Part shown: positions 21,016 to 35,000 of the stretch, in pieces | Position numbering within the stretch: position 1 is the first letter of the stretch | Layout of the letters: the number at the start of each line of letters is the position of its first letter | DNA from: Plantago major | Taxonomy: Eukaryota; Streptophyta; Magnoliopsida; Lamiales; Plantaginaceae | Assembly (NCBI GenBank): GCA_026545765.1 | Contig: CM048844.1 | Coordinates: 23,010,237 to 23,074,236 of the forward strand | Reading direction: 5' to 3' | Length of the DNA: 64,000 nucleotides | Program-made: the position numbers and the translations under genes | The notes under the pieces: generated by a model | Seen by the model: the letters and a program-made list of their open reading frames with translations, nothing else | Told to the model about the DNA's origin: nothing | Databases searched by the model: none

Positions 21016-22600
21016 GGAAACTAGCAGATCTCTATTCCTGAAATCTATAGTTCTTAGATGGGCTCCTGGCCATGTTAGTAATGTGTGGATTGATCCTTGT
21101 ACGAAATGTAGAGCACAAGGAATGACGTTGTTTCTAAAAATCCCGTATTGTGTGATTCATATGTAAATCCTGACATGTCTATAGATGCTTTTGGTAAACA
21201 TTTTCCCTTGATTTTGATTCGATTAGAAGCAAGATAAGATCAAATTAAATATGGAATTATGCTATTTTTTGTACTCGGGAAATAAGCAGGTTGAGGCAAC
21301 TACTACAAATGACAGGTACAGTACATTGAATTTTAATACTAAGATTTTTGTTGACGTAATATTGAAACATCCTCAACGCTTGCTTAGCATAGTAGTTCTA
21401 CCGAACTTAGAACAAAAGCAACATATAATTGATTTATTTATGGGACCCAGTAGCAAACATACCAAACTCCACTGTCTTAGGCTCTGCTAGCATTATTAGG
21501 TATATATAGAATAAATGGTGATTTTTTCAACAGGATTTTATGCTCTTTAATCTTTATAATGGACCAGTAACTACTGATCAACTGAAAAAATACATAAATT
21601 ATACTGGAATATTTAGTATCTGTACTATCGTTGGAAATGGAGTTGAATAGAAGTGTTGGTACATGGGTGTGTCAAGCGGTCTACCAGGCCGTGCTTGTGA
21701 AGGTGATAAATTCAACTCAAGGCTCCCAAATTTTTGCCCCTTGAATGCAAAAATTATATGCAATGGTACTCTAATGCAATTGAATATATGAACTTTAGTG
21801 GTTATTCATAACTTGCACAAGCATGGATGTATTGGTGATAATTCATGTAACAATAAAGTTTGGATTTGATTGTAACTTTTCTTTTACTTTAACACGTTTC
21901 AATGCATCGTAGACACGGTAGCGGATATTGCAAAGGAGGGAGTATTAGATATACATAATGTTGACCATTTTAGTTTGCAAAACCAAACTGCAAGGAGATA
22001 CCATCGTTATAAAAATCATACTCCTGTGTATCGTGTATTATAACCCACACAACACCTTAATTAAAAAACAAGTTATCATTTAGCAACTCGTGAATTTATA
22101 TTAATGTCAAAATCAAATATAGCAAATATATAAATTGTATAAACCCAAGATAATAGTACAATATACACATGTAATTGTTTTCCTATTTAATCCTTACTTC
22201 GTTTTTATTGCTTATTCGATTAATTTATAACAAATGCATTAATGTTACTCCTTCAATAAATATATCTTCCGACACAAATGAATACACTAATTTTCAAATT
22301 TGTAACGATTCAACATTTTCTTCCTGAAATATATGGCCCGCCCAAAAAAAAATGTGCGGATCTTCAATCCATTAAAGGGGGAAAAAAAGGAAAATTTGAA
22401 CAATATTTCCAAAGAAAAAAAAAGAAATCCAAAATCCTGATCTTCATTTTCCAAAAAAGAGAAAGAGACCGGTCTAACTCGGAATGTGTTGGCAAAAGTC
22501 ACAGTGACTCAGTGAGTGCGCTCGCTGCAAATATAGGTGTAAAATGTCCGAGAAGCACAACACTATTCGGGTGGACTTCGGTCAGTATTCTGTCACCTGA
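21016..22600. other. 3' flank of Smr gene and intergenic spacer
   Basis: The first few hundred bases probably hold the 3' UTR. The rest is AT-rich spacer with no gene recognised. The open frame at 22278-22850 overlaps the SPIKE1 leader and looks noncoding. Confidence 0.45.
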
Positions 22601-23097
22601 AAAAACGGAAACGAAGAGAAACACTCACTCTCTTCTTCAACTCTGCAACAAAACCCTAGAAAATCACCCTCGAATCACTCTTCTCCAACCTATTTTACCC
22701 AAACCTGAAGCTGCAATAGACCAACCGGAGCAACGCAGCAAACTCGCAGAGACGCATTTAGCATCGGAATCGATCATTTCCACCTTCTCCGTCCCGCATT
22801 GGTCGGGATTCGCCGGAGGAGTTGAGGAAAGGGGAAAGAAATCTCTGTAGATCTAAAAAGTTGCTGGTAAACTCCTTTTTGGTCGCTTTTCGCTTTTGTT
22901 TTGATAATCTATATACGGTAACTTTTTTGATCCTGATACATTTAAATGCTATTGAAGAAGCATGTTCTACCTGATTTTCTAGAATGAATGAAGCATTTGT
23001 AACGGAAACTGGAATGTACATTTCTGAATTTTCCGGCGGACATAAATGCTAATTAGTTTGTTAATGCAAATGGTAGGTTGATTGCCCTCTTCTCTCG
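22601..23097 (+). promoter_or_regulatory. Probable 5' UTR of SPIKE1 with a leader intron
   Basis: From about 22610 the sequence is a typical plant leader (CACTCTCTTCTTCAACTCTG, AAACCCTAG). A donor (GCTG|GTAAACT near 22867) and an acceptor (GGTAG|GTTGATT near 23076) suggest a leader intron of about 210 bp just before the start codon at 23098. Confidence 0.45.
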
Positions 23098-26000
23098 ATG
23101 GAGAATAGCGGAATTCGTTTCAGAAGGGTGCCCCGCCGGTCCCATTCAAATGGCTTTAAGATGGACCCGTTGGTGAGTTAGCATTGCTCATCTGGCAGGA
23201 AATTTGGTGGTTGCGATGTCTGTTCGATACTTTTGATTGAGAGTTGATGTATTCGCGCCTATTTGATTTGAATATCTATGTATTTAAATTTCGGTGTTAT
23301 TAGCTGGTTTTGTCATGAGTTTCTTTATATGCATGGATTTCAGGTCTCTATACAGAGAGAATTTAGCTAGCGGACTCTTATATTGATTTCTCTTTGCCAA
23401 TGTGGGTTGCAGGTTGATGAAAACTTGGAGCAGTGGCCACACCTAAATGAGCTTGTTCAGAGCTATGGGACTGATTGGGTTAAAGATGTAAACAAGTATG
23501 GACACTATGAAAGTGTTGGTCCGGTGACATTTAACAATCAGATATACGAGGGGCCTGATACTGATATAGAAACAGGTTAGTAGACTTAGATATTAATTGC
23601 TATATTTCCGTATTGACATTTTGCAATCACATGTTATTATCTTCCTGCTGGCAAGATGCACACGGTGATGCTAATAGGCTGTAGTTATACATATGAAACA
23701 TGATGAACCACGATAGTTTTCTAAGGACAAGGCTGACCTCTCTTGTGAATTGGAATTTAGATATGCATAAAGTTCGGCATGAAAATACGCCCTAGGTGGT
23801 GGTTGACTTTTTTCTTTCCCCAAAAAAATTATCAACGCTCACATGTCACTGTACTCAATAAAGTTTCTCTGATCACATTGCAGAAATGGAGCTTGCTAAT
23901 GCCAAAAGAGTTAACATGCAAGGTCCGTTGGATGATGAAATGCCCAGTACATCTGGAAGTCATCTCAATTTATCAAATGCTGATAATTCAAAGGTCTGCC
24001 ATTGATGCGTTGGTGCATATCTGTACCATTACTATCATTAATTTCTCTCATTACTCTAAAACCTTGCAGCACTATGGAGAGTCTCCTTTACCTGCCTATG
24101 AACCTGTGTTTGATTGGGAAAATGAGAGATCAACGATATTTGGCCAAAGAATTCCTGCTGCAAACATATTTCCCAATACCAGGTTTCTGGTTCTTTTTAC
24201 ATTTGTTTACATTTTTTCTCTTTCCTGCCTATTCATATCTTGTAATCTTTATGTTGTTTCTAAATTCCTTCTTGACCCGTATGTTTATTACTGTAGTGGG
24301 ATGAAAATTGCTGTGAAAGTGTTATCATTGGCCTTTCAAGCTGGGCTTGTTGGTGAGTTCGCCCCTTGTGTAGACTGATACTATCCTAGTTTCTTCTTTT
24401 CATCTGTTTATATTTTCACTTCTTTAGGGGCTTGCTTCTAGTAGCTGTTTCAAAGCTTAAATACCGAAGTTTTCTTGCAGAGCCATTTTGTGGCAGCATT
24501 TGTTTATATAACAGGGAGAGGAGGGAAAAACTTTCAGAGGATTTCATATTCCACATGTTACCAGGCGAAGGGCAATATGTAAGCTATTGATTTTTTTTGT
24601 CTGTTTCTGTTTCCAAAAATTGCTATTTTTTCACCCCATTGTTCCCTGTCTCAACATGATGTGTCCTTTTCACCACTCATTTTGCGGTTTTTCCACTTCC
24701 GGTTACATTTCATATATATAAATGTAAGATTTGTTTTCTTGATGCTTTCATACCAGACAGGCAGTTCTTCTGAAGCGCGTGGTGTTTTCCGAGTAGATGC
24801 TCCATCAGCATCAGTTTGTTTGCTTGTCCAGTTAGAAAAGCCTGCTACCGAGGAAGGCGGGGTGACTTCATCTGTTTATTCTCGCAAAGAACCAGTAAGC
24901 ACAGGCATGCTGTAAGCCTAAACTGATAGTTGTAAACCTGATACAAGTTTACTCAACTTGAGTAGTGGGGAAATGAGCAATGCTGTTCTGATTGTTTCAG
25001 GAATTATTTCCATTTTCATGAAAGAAGGAAAGAAGATGAAATAAATGCCTTTTTTATTGAAATCTGATAACTTCTGTTTGATTGAATCGCGTTATTTATT
25101 GTTCCTTGTATCCCAACATTTTCTTATTTAAACATTCCCATATCCCAGTTATATATTCAGCGGATTTATAGAATAAAACTGTTTAATTGTTATTTACATT
25201 TGCAGTCAACATGTGACACCTTCTCTATCACACAGGTTCATTTGACGGAGAGGGAGATGCAAAAATTACAAGTGTGGTCTAGAATCATGCCTTACAGGGA
25301 GTCCTTTGCATGGGCTATAATACCACTTTTTGATGGTGCAGTTACATCTAATTCTGGTGGGTCTGCTTCACCGAGCAGTCCACTCGCTACTGCCATGTCT
25401 GGTTCAAGTTATCATGATGGTACTGCTGAACAAGTAGCAAAAATCACTTTAGATGGTAAACTTGGTTACTCAAGTGGAAACTCTGTTGTGGTTGAAGTGT
25501 CAAACCTAAATAAAGTTAAAGAAGGCTATACCGAGGAGTCACTTCTGGTAATATCTCATTCACTCTGCTTAATACTATAATTAAAATTGGTGCCAATAAT
25601 TTATCAAGCAAGTATGTGTCTTATGATACAGATTTGAAAAAGTACCAAACCTTTAAATCAAGGTTTGGCACCAAAGCTGGAGTAAACATTTCTAACGAGT
25701 AACAGCAAATCTACTAAACCCATAAAAGCAAAGCCCATTTAGCTCATTTTCTCAATCCTTCAAGTTGACTGATAACAGTTCCAGTGATAATGAATTAATG
25801 CCCCTAACTAACCACTAATAATAACTTTTTTTTTAATCCCTTTTCTTCAATTGGGGATTTTTTCATAAAGATATCAAAACATTTGATGTCATCCACTTTA
25901 TTGAGACATTTATCTAGGGAAGAGATAAAAGAAACTGTATAAGTTTTAAAAGTAACCCTGCCTCCGTTCCATAACTTGTTGCCTCCTTTCCATTTCGTGT

Positions 26001-29000
26001 CATCCCATTTAATTGCCACTTCCATTGTTAGCAACTTTACAACCCAGCATGACATAAAAAAGTTAATTCATTAACCCTCATACTTCATCAATTATTTGTT
26101 CATTCTCTCATACTCGAACAAGAATTTATAACATTTATTAATTTTCTCAAACCTCCTAAACTATTTGCCAAAATCTAAGGGGCAATCCTCTATGGGACAC
26201 TTGGGGGGGGGGGGGGGGTGTTAGTTACCAGTGCTAACAGAGCGTATTGTATGTGCATTCATTTGCACAACACTAGTGCATATAAATAATCAGCATTAGT
26301 ATAGCTTATGTAAAAACGGATTGGTGCTTGAGTAACAAAACTATGCTAAATCCCCCAATATATTCACAAATTACTAAATTTGAACCAAACGAAATAAGTT
26401 GCAACCAGGCATGCTTAGTAGACTACTAACTGGCATGTAAGGTGTAGTTACACTCCTCCATATCTGTAGAATAGAAGATTTTGAGCCACACACCATTGGA
26501 ACAAAGCACTGTTCACATTTTGAAAGCACATGCGTATTATCAACAAAAACATGAACTCTGAGAAAGAGTATTGCATCTTCTTGTTTCCTATGGATTAGAA
26601 AATAGCTCCTTTTGAAAACTATTGGTGACACTGTTACATTTATTGAAACTAATTCTTTCACTGATTTGTAAAATCGTGAATCAGGTTTCTAGACAGTCTT
26701 CTGATTTTCTCCCATTTTCAGGATCCTAAGCGCAAGGTTCACAAACCAGTGAAGGGTAGTTTAAAACTGGAAATTGAAAAACTCCATTCTACTGAAGTTG
26801 ATTCTGCAAAATCGTTGGAAACTCAGAGTATAAATTCTGATTCGATGGCTCGCCCAAATGTTTTAGCCGAATCCAATTTCTCGGGTAGTCCCAGTTACAG
26901 ATCAAACGGATTGCATAATGCTGATCCAGAGTCACGTTTTTCTGATAAGATAGAGCTGGATCGAAATGGATCAGTACGTCATGGATTTACAGATGATACG
27001 ACCAACGATGTATGTATGCAGGATTTGATGTTTTCGAACTCTGGAATAGTTTCAAAATCAACTTTTAAGCATGGAACCTTGGGAACATTTTCCTGTCCCA
27101 AGTTATTATTAATTCTTGTTCACATACTCAGCAATGTGATGTTACAACATTTGCAGTTCCATGCGTTTGACTTTCGGATAACTTCGAGGAACGAGCCTTT
27201 CTTGCAGCTTTTCCACTGCCTTTATGTCTATCCTTTGAGTGTCAGCATGAGCAGGAAAAGGAATTTGTTTATACGAGTAGAACTGCGTAAGGATGATGCA
27301 GATATCCGCAAACCACCATTGGAGGTAAAATCTATGTTACTATGATGCCGGAGCTGTTCTTATGATTATTTGCACCAATTATTTGTGGCTATCCTGCATC
27401 AGGTAATGCATCCAAGAGAATCTGGCACAGCACTTCAGAAATGGGTTCATACTCAAGTTTCTGTTGGGTCTAGGGTTGCTTGCTACCATGATGAAATTAA
27501 AGCTTCTCTGCCTGCCATTTGGACCCCGACACACCACCTCCTGTTCACCTTCTACCATGTTGACCTCCAAACTAAAATCGAAGCCCCAAAACCTGTAAGT
27601 TAGATAGATTTTCTACAGTTGTCGTCTTACCGAAACACAGCTCATTCTTACTCTACTGTCAACATACTTTCATTTTCACTTGCTAAATATTCTTCCCATG
27701 TGCTCACTTGCTTATGAAATTCTGTTTCCAACCCTCATTTGGAACTTGTTTTTGTTTTCCTCTTCTATTGCAGGTTATTGTCGGATATGCTGTGCTGCCT
27801 TTATCCGCTTATGCACAGTAAGCATTTGGTTATTGTATACGGGTCGTTATTCATAATCTTAGGAAGTAGTCCGACTTAGGGTTTTGCATTGCTTGCTCAT
27901 TTACTACTTATGATCACAGTATGTTGGATACATATATAAAAATGTTCGATACGTTGCTTGCTCATTTACTACTTAGTTTATAAGGTGTGAATCACATACA
28001 TGACTTGACTGAACAGGTTTTACATGCTTCTTTGGAAGTCTACGATTCTTTATGGTCATCTGACTATTAGAGTTCCAATTTAAGCTGATTGTGCTTTCTC
28101 CAATATCCATTGATGTAGACTGTATTGCATTCTATTTGGTTTTGCTTAACAGTGTCATTCTTTTAAAGTGGTAAATGGACATATGGACTTGGATCCTGTC
28201 TGAGTTCATGTACTGATGTACATTATGTTCAAGGAAGTTCTCTGATAGTAATAGTGCGTAGATGTTTTAATCAGCAGGAATCCGACGAGAAAGTAATGCT
28301 CACTGCTGTTAACATGTTAATATCCTACCTTCAAATTTGGCTGCCTTCACCTATTTCTACTGCTTAATAAGATATGCAAGATCAATATAGAGTATCTGTA
28401 AAGTTAAAATAAGCTTACAATAACCGAATTAATAATAAGAAGTTATATAATTCTTCATAGAGAGTCAAAGGGTCGAGCAAAATCTATGAAATGGAGGGTA
28501 AATTGGTCATTTACCCCTAAAAATCTATGTCTTGGGGTGCTATGCTGCCAGGATTTTCCAGGATCCCGGTCCGGAAAGACCGGGATCGTCCGGGATGCTA
28601 TGCAACCCGGGATAGAGGTATGTATACCAGGCAGGCTTGAAAATGCTCCGGGATAGGGGATCGTGCAGGATCCCGACAGGGTTGATATCACTGATAGAGA
28701 CTATGCTACACTGCTGAATCCTACATGCTTGTATCTCAACAATTTGAATTTGGTGTTTATGCTCTTATCTACTACCTCCGTTTTTTACAAGCTTTCCACT
28801 TTGACTTTGACCGGTCAACCGTAATCAATTTTGACCACGAATTACTCTTAAAATATTATGATAAAAAATTTAACAAAATTATATAATGGAAATTTAAACT
28901 AGTAATATTCAAAATATGATTCTATTAAGTATTAAATCATTATATTTTAAGAGTAATTCATAGTCAAAGTTAGTTATGGTTGACCGCAGAATAGTAAAGT

Positions 29001-32000
29001 GGAAAGCTTGTAAAAAAACGGAGGGAGTATAATATATCAAGGCTTGTATTGATAATATAACAAGGTAGTGAGGGGAGCAACCCATCTAATTTAAGTAAAG
29101 CTGGGTGCTTATTACATTTGCAATTTGTAAGCAATTTGAGATCAGATTAACATATTCGACGGACCGTCCATATGATTAGTTCTGAATATTTTATATTGCA
29201 GGTTGAAGTCGGAAATTTCATTACCTCTTATGAAGGAGTTGGTTCCACACTATCTTCAAGACAGTAGCAGGGTATGCCTGTGACAAACTTGAATTTTATT
29301 TCTTATTTTTAAATAACTTTCTCTTTGTTGTCATATACTCCCTCCCTCTAAACGTATCTCACTTTCCTTTTTCTGGTTGTCCCATTAATATAGCCTTATT
29401 CCCAGAATAGCAAAAAGTAAACCCCACTAACCACTATCCTTCTTACTTTATTATCCATCTCTCATACTTTTTTTCCATTCTTTATCATTTCTCTCTCCTA
29501 TCTCTCATACTTTTACCATTCTTTATCATTTTTCTCTCCTACAACAAACAATAAACTATTGGCTTTCTTAAAAACACTGCTGAAAAGAAGTGAGACACGT
29601 TTAGCGGGGCGGAGGGAGTAGTGACTTTTTAATTCCTTTCTACAACATAAAGACTTGTCGAGATTTTTGTTAGAAAATAACTTACTTGTTGGTGAGTAGT
29701 ATGATGTTGGGTATCTTTATAATTCTTCTGTTGCTTACACTCTGCTGTTTTTATTTGTTTATTATTGATTGTCAATTGTATATAATGACAAGAGGGAAAA
29801 GGGCCAAAAGTAAACCACTGGGGTTTAGGACACTAATGCAAGTATGCAACACATTGTTTTATGTGTACTATATTAGGCCGTGAGCAGTGTAGATGAGAGT
29901 GGCCTTGGGCAATAATGGGCGAGGTTTATCACAGATGTCCATGGAATGGACAAGAGTCGTTTATCCTTGTAAATTGGATGAATTTGGGCTTCTCTCGGAC
30001 TTGTGTCTTGTGACAAGGCGTTACTATGTTCGTGTTCACGGAAGTTTGCCTGGAAAAGGCAATTTTCTGACTTAACTCATTGTGGAGAAATACATTGAGC
30101 TAGAACCAATTTAGTGTTGAAATGACTGCCTGGATTCTGATTGGTAAGCCTCCGGAAAATCATTCCAAAGAGGTTGCTTTGGTTTTCTCAGACAGACCTC
30201 ATATTTTTAGTCTGGGATAGCTCAAACCCCAAACTGTAAGATGACCATTGTGTGTGGACCAGTGCTTCGGAATTTGAGAAGATGCTATTTGAGGATATCT
30301 TGCAAAAGTTTATGTTCTGATTCATAGTTGTAGGTTGTAGCTATGAACCTAATACCGAATGTCAAGGACAGGCAACGTTCTTCTTTCATACTCTGGTCTG
30401 TCGTACACTACTAGTGTATATGCCTTATAATTGTTTACAAATCTATATATGTTTTAAAAAGGTTGATAATCCAGACGGGTATACATTATGTAAATTGAAC
30501 TAACTAAATCGAAATTATACTTGTGAGGGTTTGAATTGCCAATTTAGCAATGTCAAATCTATCTTATTTTCAATTTGGTATTTGGTTGATATTTATCTAA
30601 TTTCATTTTCTAATTGCTTTCCCTTCATAACCTGTATGGTTTGCAGCAAAGGGTGGATTACTTGGAAGATGGGAAAAATGTTTTTAGACTTAGGCTACGG
30701 TTGTGTTCTTCATTGTATCCAACAAGTGAGAGGATCAGAGACTTCTTTCTTGAATATGACAGGCATATTCTTCGAACAAGTCCACCTTGGGGATCTGAGC
30801 TTCTAGAGGTATTCTCATTCTTTAAAAAATCATGTGAAACAGCATTTTCATATGCTATTATATATGAGTCAGAAGTCTGTTCCACCTCTATTTAGAAGTA
30901 GGACTTATGTATGTTTTTTCACAGGCAATAAACAGTCTGAAGAATGTCGACTCAACCGCTTTGCTTCAATTTCTTCAACCAGTACTGAACATGCTTCTCC
31001 ATCTTATTGGTAATGGGGGAGAGACTTTACAGGTGAACACATAACTTAAGAAGGTTTAGTTGCTGTATTCTTTCTCACCTTCAAGATCTCTAGTTACTAT
31101 TACTTATCTGTTTTCATGGCTCTGTATGCTACATTAGACTTGTATCTATTTAATGTATATGTTCCTTCATTCAGGTTGCAGCCTTCAGAGCTATGGTTAA
31201 CATTCTAACCCGGTATGGTTTTTATAGTGGTTTTTCTCATCTTGAAGTCATGGCATGTGTATTTGCATGTGGTCTTTGTATTTTACTTGTACCTACTCAG
31301 TAAAATATGTGCATCTGTTCTGAAGGCCCTGTCATTGATTATGTGTCTAAGTTACAGTGTTGCACTTTAGTTGCATCCTATGACTAACCATTCAAATGAA
31401 TGCTAATTATTTGATCTGGTTATTGGCTATGTCAATTAAGAATCTGATATTACAATTATAGTAAAGTATTAGCTATAGGCGGGAGAGTCCTTTGGAACTA
31501 TTAGTCTGTTATCTATAAATTTGGATTGCTGATATTGAATCTGTATAGTTCATGAACCTCACTTGTGGTCATGTATTGATGGTTAATAACACACGAGTAC
31601 ATTGGTTATGATTGGCAATGAGTTTAATGGAATCTGTGAAAATTTGTCACTTGTTCATCGATTGATTCAGGAATGTTAATATGCCATGTCCATGCATTCA
31701 TTGTGCTCGATGCTTTCGGGCAATAAATCATGAATTGATGGTGATGACACGCAAGGACATTGGTTATGATTGGTGACATGTTTAATGGAATTTGTGAAAA
31801 AATGATTGCTTGTTCATCGATTGATTCAGGAATGTTAATATGTCATGCCCAATGCTTTCAGGCATTAAGATGGACCCTGAATGGAGTATTGAACTCTGTC
31901 AAAGAGAGCCATTAACCTAAAGTTAAACCTGGAAAAAAGAACAAACAGAAGCCAGATAAAATAAACCTCTAAATTAGAGCCAAATTTCATGCTATTACAG

Positions 32001-35000
32001 ATCAAGAGAAACTCATTACATATTTAATCAAGTAATTAGCTAAATATGAAAAGTCTAATGTAATTACTGAAAAGGAACTATGGGAATTTCATTTGCTGGT
32101 ACCTGTTGAATTGTATCTCTGTTCTGCCATCCAACTCTTTTGTTTGATCTGATCCTGCTGCTATTGTGTTCTACAGGGTGCAGCAGGAGTCTATTGATGA
32201 AGGCGAAAGAAATCTCTTCCTAGTGAACTTTGTTGATTTTGCTTTTGATGATTTTGGGGGGCGTCAGCCACCAGTATATCCTGGTTTATCCACAGTTTGG
32301 GGAAGTTTGGCCCGCAGCAAGGTAAATTTAAGGAAAGCTGGCTTGGTGTTTGAATTCATATTCTCCATATAGCTGAAAAAAAATTAAAGTAGTGCGTAGG
32401 ATGATTTGTAAGACTAGGTATACTAAATTTATTTATCGAGTTGACTTTTCATAAACATTTTTTTTTTTTTAAGAAAACAAGGCAAGGAGTGCACAAGCCA
32501 TGATGAACAGTTGTGATTGGGATGGGAAACATATTTACTACTATAACCTAAGTTGATGCACCTGAATAATCTTTTAGCATCCATCCTATTTAATGAATAT
32601 AAAATATGATCATCTTTCAGAACAAGCAAATCCTAGAGTTTTGAAATGTACTTAGTTGAAGCAATAATCTACACAAAAGACTGAACGTGCAAAACCAGCA
32701 TGTCTGTAGGACATGGCTTAGTTTAACTGCCAGCGGATTGTTGTTGACCAGAGTTCACACTATGCTTTTCAGAATTTTCAATGTGTATTTCTCAAGGTGA
32801 ATAGTAAGGATTGCAAATATACCGACACCCGTGAAACTCATTATGCTACATATGAAGATCATAGGAACATCTAGATTGCATTCTCGTAGTTACAGAGATG
32901 GCTTTTAAGTTGCCTTCACGTCAGCTGTGATGCTGATTCTTTGTCATGTTTTTCGTTCTTTCCTTTTCTTTTTTGTTTGATATGTGGATGTATTCAATGT
33001 TAACATAAGAGAAGGATGCTTATGGTCTATATATTCTAACACTCCTTGCTTTTAATATTCAGGCCAAGGGTTATAGAGTTGGGCCTGTTTATGATGATGT
33101 ACTGGCCATGGCTTGGTTTTTCCTTGAACTAATTGTCAAATCAATGGCACTGGAGCAGACTCGGTTGTTCTACCATAATCTTCCTTCTGGTAAATCCTTA
33201 TCAGCAGTCTTCTTTCTTTTCTTCTTATATCTGATTCTGTGATATTGATAGTCAAACGACTCAGTAAGATAAGCAATGACCGGGGTTTTTTTTCCATTCA
33301 GATTTAAGACTTATATTTAGCACACAAGTAGTTATTCAATAGAATAAAACTGGCCCTAAATGGATTGCTAAATACACTTCCTTTATTGTGGGTTTATGCG
33401 AAGAACCTCTTTCAGCCAAGTCTTCAGGTAATTCAGATATACATTTTGCATCCATCTATGGCAACCTTTTTTATTTGATGCCAGAATGATTTGTACTACT
33501 TCCACATCATTCTAATTGGAGAACCAGATTACGTGTAGCTACAATTGGCTATTATGTTTGACTTTTTGAGTGAGTGCTATTTCAGTTTTGACCTGGCTAT
33601 GCTTTTTATAGGTTCTGTTATGCTGTTTCTTATTTTTCTTTCTTCTTTTTTTTTTTTGCCTTCCTTTTTTCCTTTTCTTTTTCCCCACTTCACTTTATTG
33701 GTTTGCGTACCCTTAATCAGTTGGAACATAATCGTATATGCATATCTTAGCACACATGAATCCTGGTACCTTTTGTTTTTTGTGGCACTCAGTAATTATA
33801 TTGAGGATTCTGTATTTGGGAGGTTACTGGCCCTTTTAAACAGTATGAGTTTTTGAGCCACCATCTTAACATTCAAAGTGACGGCCGGATTTGATGCCAA
33901 ATTCGTGTATTAGTCATGATTTTCCTGATGGTGGTTTTGGTTTTAGGATGGAAGTTTCTTCAGATATTTTATAATTAAATTTCATTGATGGCAGTCAGAA
34001 AATCATGCAAGTCTCAAAAGTCATGCGGTGAAACTAGATGGAGTGTCAATAGGCGTTATTTCTTTTAACTCTTTTTTGATAAATTTGAGCTTGAAATCTT
34101 GTGCATAGTGTAAAGTTTGAATGATAATTTAAACTAACTTGGCTGTTTCTTCTTACAGGAGAAGATGTTCCTCCAATGCAGTTGAAAGAAAGTGTTTTCA
34201 GATGTATAATACAATTGTATGATTGCCTGTTAACAGAAGTTCATGAGCGTTGTAAGAAAGGTTTGGGATTGGCCAAATATCTAAACAGTAGCTTGGCTTT
34301 CTTTTGCTATGATCTTCTCTCCACAGTTGAACCGCGGCAAGTTTTTGAGCTGGTATGCTTTTGTTTCCTGAAGCTTTAATTGTTCCTGGTGCTTTCATCA
34401 AATTCACGAGCTACACCGTAACTATAATGCTTTCAAATTCCCATATCATTAGAGCTGTTTCTTTGTCAGTTTCAGATGGCTTTCAGTGCAACACATAATG
34501 TTCTTTTCTTAACTACAGCCCTTCTCCTATTTCTTTCTTCAAACAGTTTTTTTTTTTTTGGTTACTTTCATGTTAAGCACCAAATTGTTTGTCTTTGCTT
34601 TCTTTGTGGTACAGGGATGTCAATGGCTATAACTATTTTGCTGTTTACAGGTGTCCTTGTATCTTGATAAGTTCTCTGGTGTATGCCAATCTGTGCTGCA
34701 TGATTGCAAGCTCACATTTCTGCAGATTTTATGCGACCATGATCTTTTCGTGGAAATGCCTGGTAGAGATCCATCTGACAGGTAAATTTCAGTCATCTAT
34801 GTCAATTCTAGACATGAAAATTTCATCAATATTCGTATAAGGTTTTTACTCTTGTGGGAGTTGGGGGGGGGGGGGGGGGCTTTATCTACTGGGATAAGTT
34901 ATATAGAAATGTGGGTGATTAAGCAAGGGAGTGAAATGAAATTGGTTAATGTTCAACAGGTTTTAGTTGAATTATTAAAACAATGCAGTACTTGGAATGT

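Noticed and set aside
22278-22850. 190-residue frame before SPIKE1
   Set aside because: It overlaps the SPIKE1 leader and begins in A-rich spacer; no domain or conserved-looking block.
25900-26160. Possible MITE with CTGCCTCCGTTCCATAACTTG in SPIKE1 intron 8
   Set aside because: A matching opposite end could not be found.
33545-33856. Hydrophobic 103-residue frame inside a SPIKE1 intron
   Set aside because: T-rich intron sequence read as Phe/Leu; lies between two in-phase exons.
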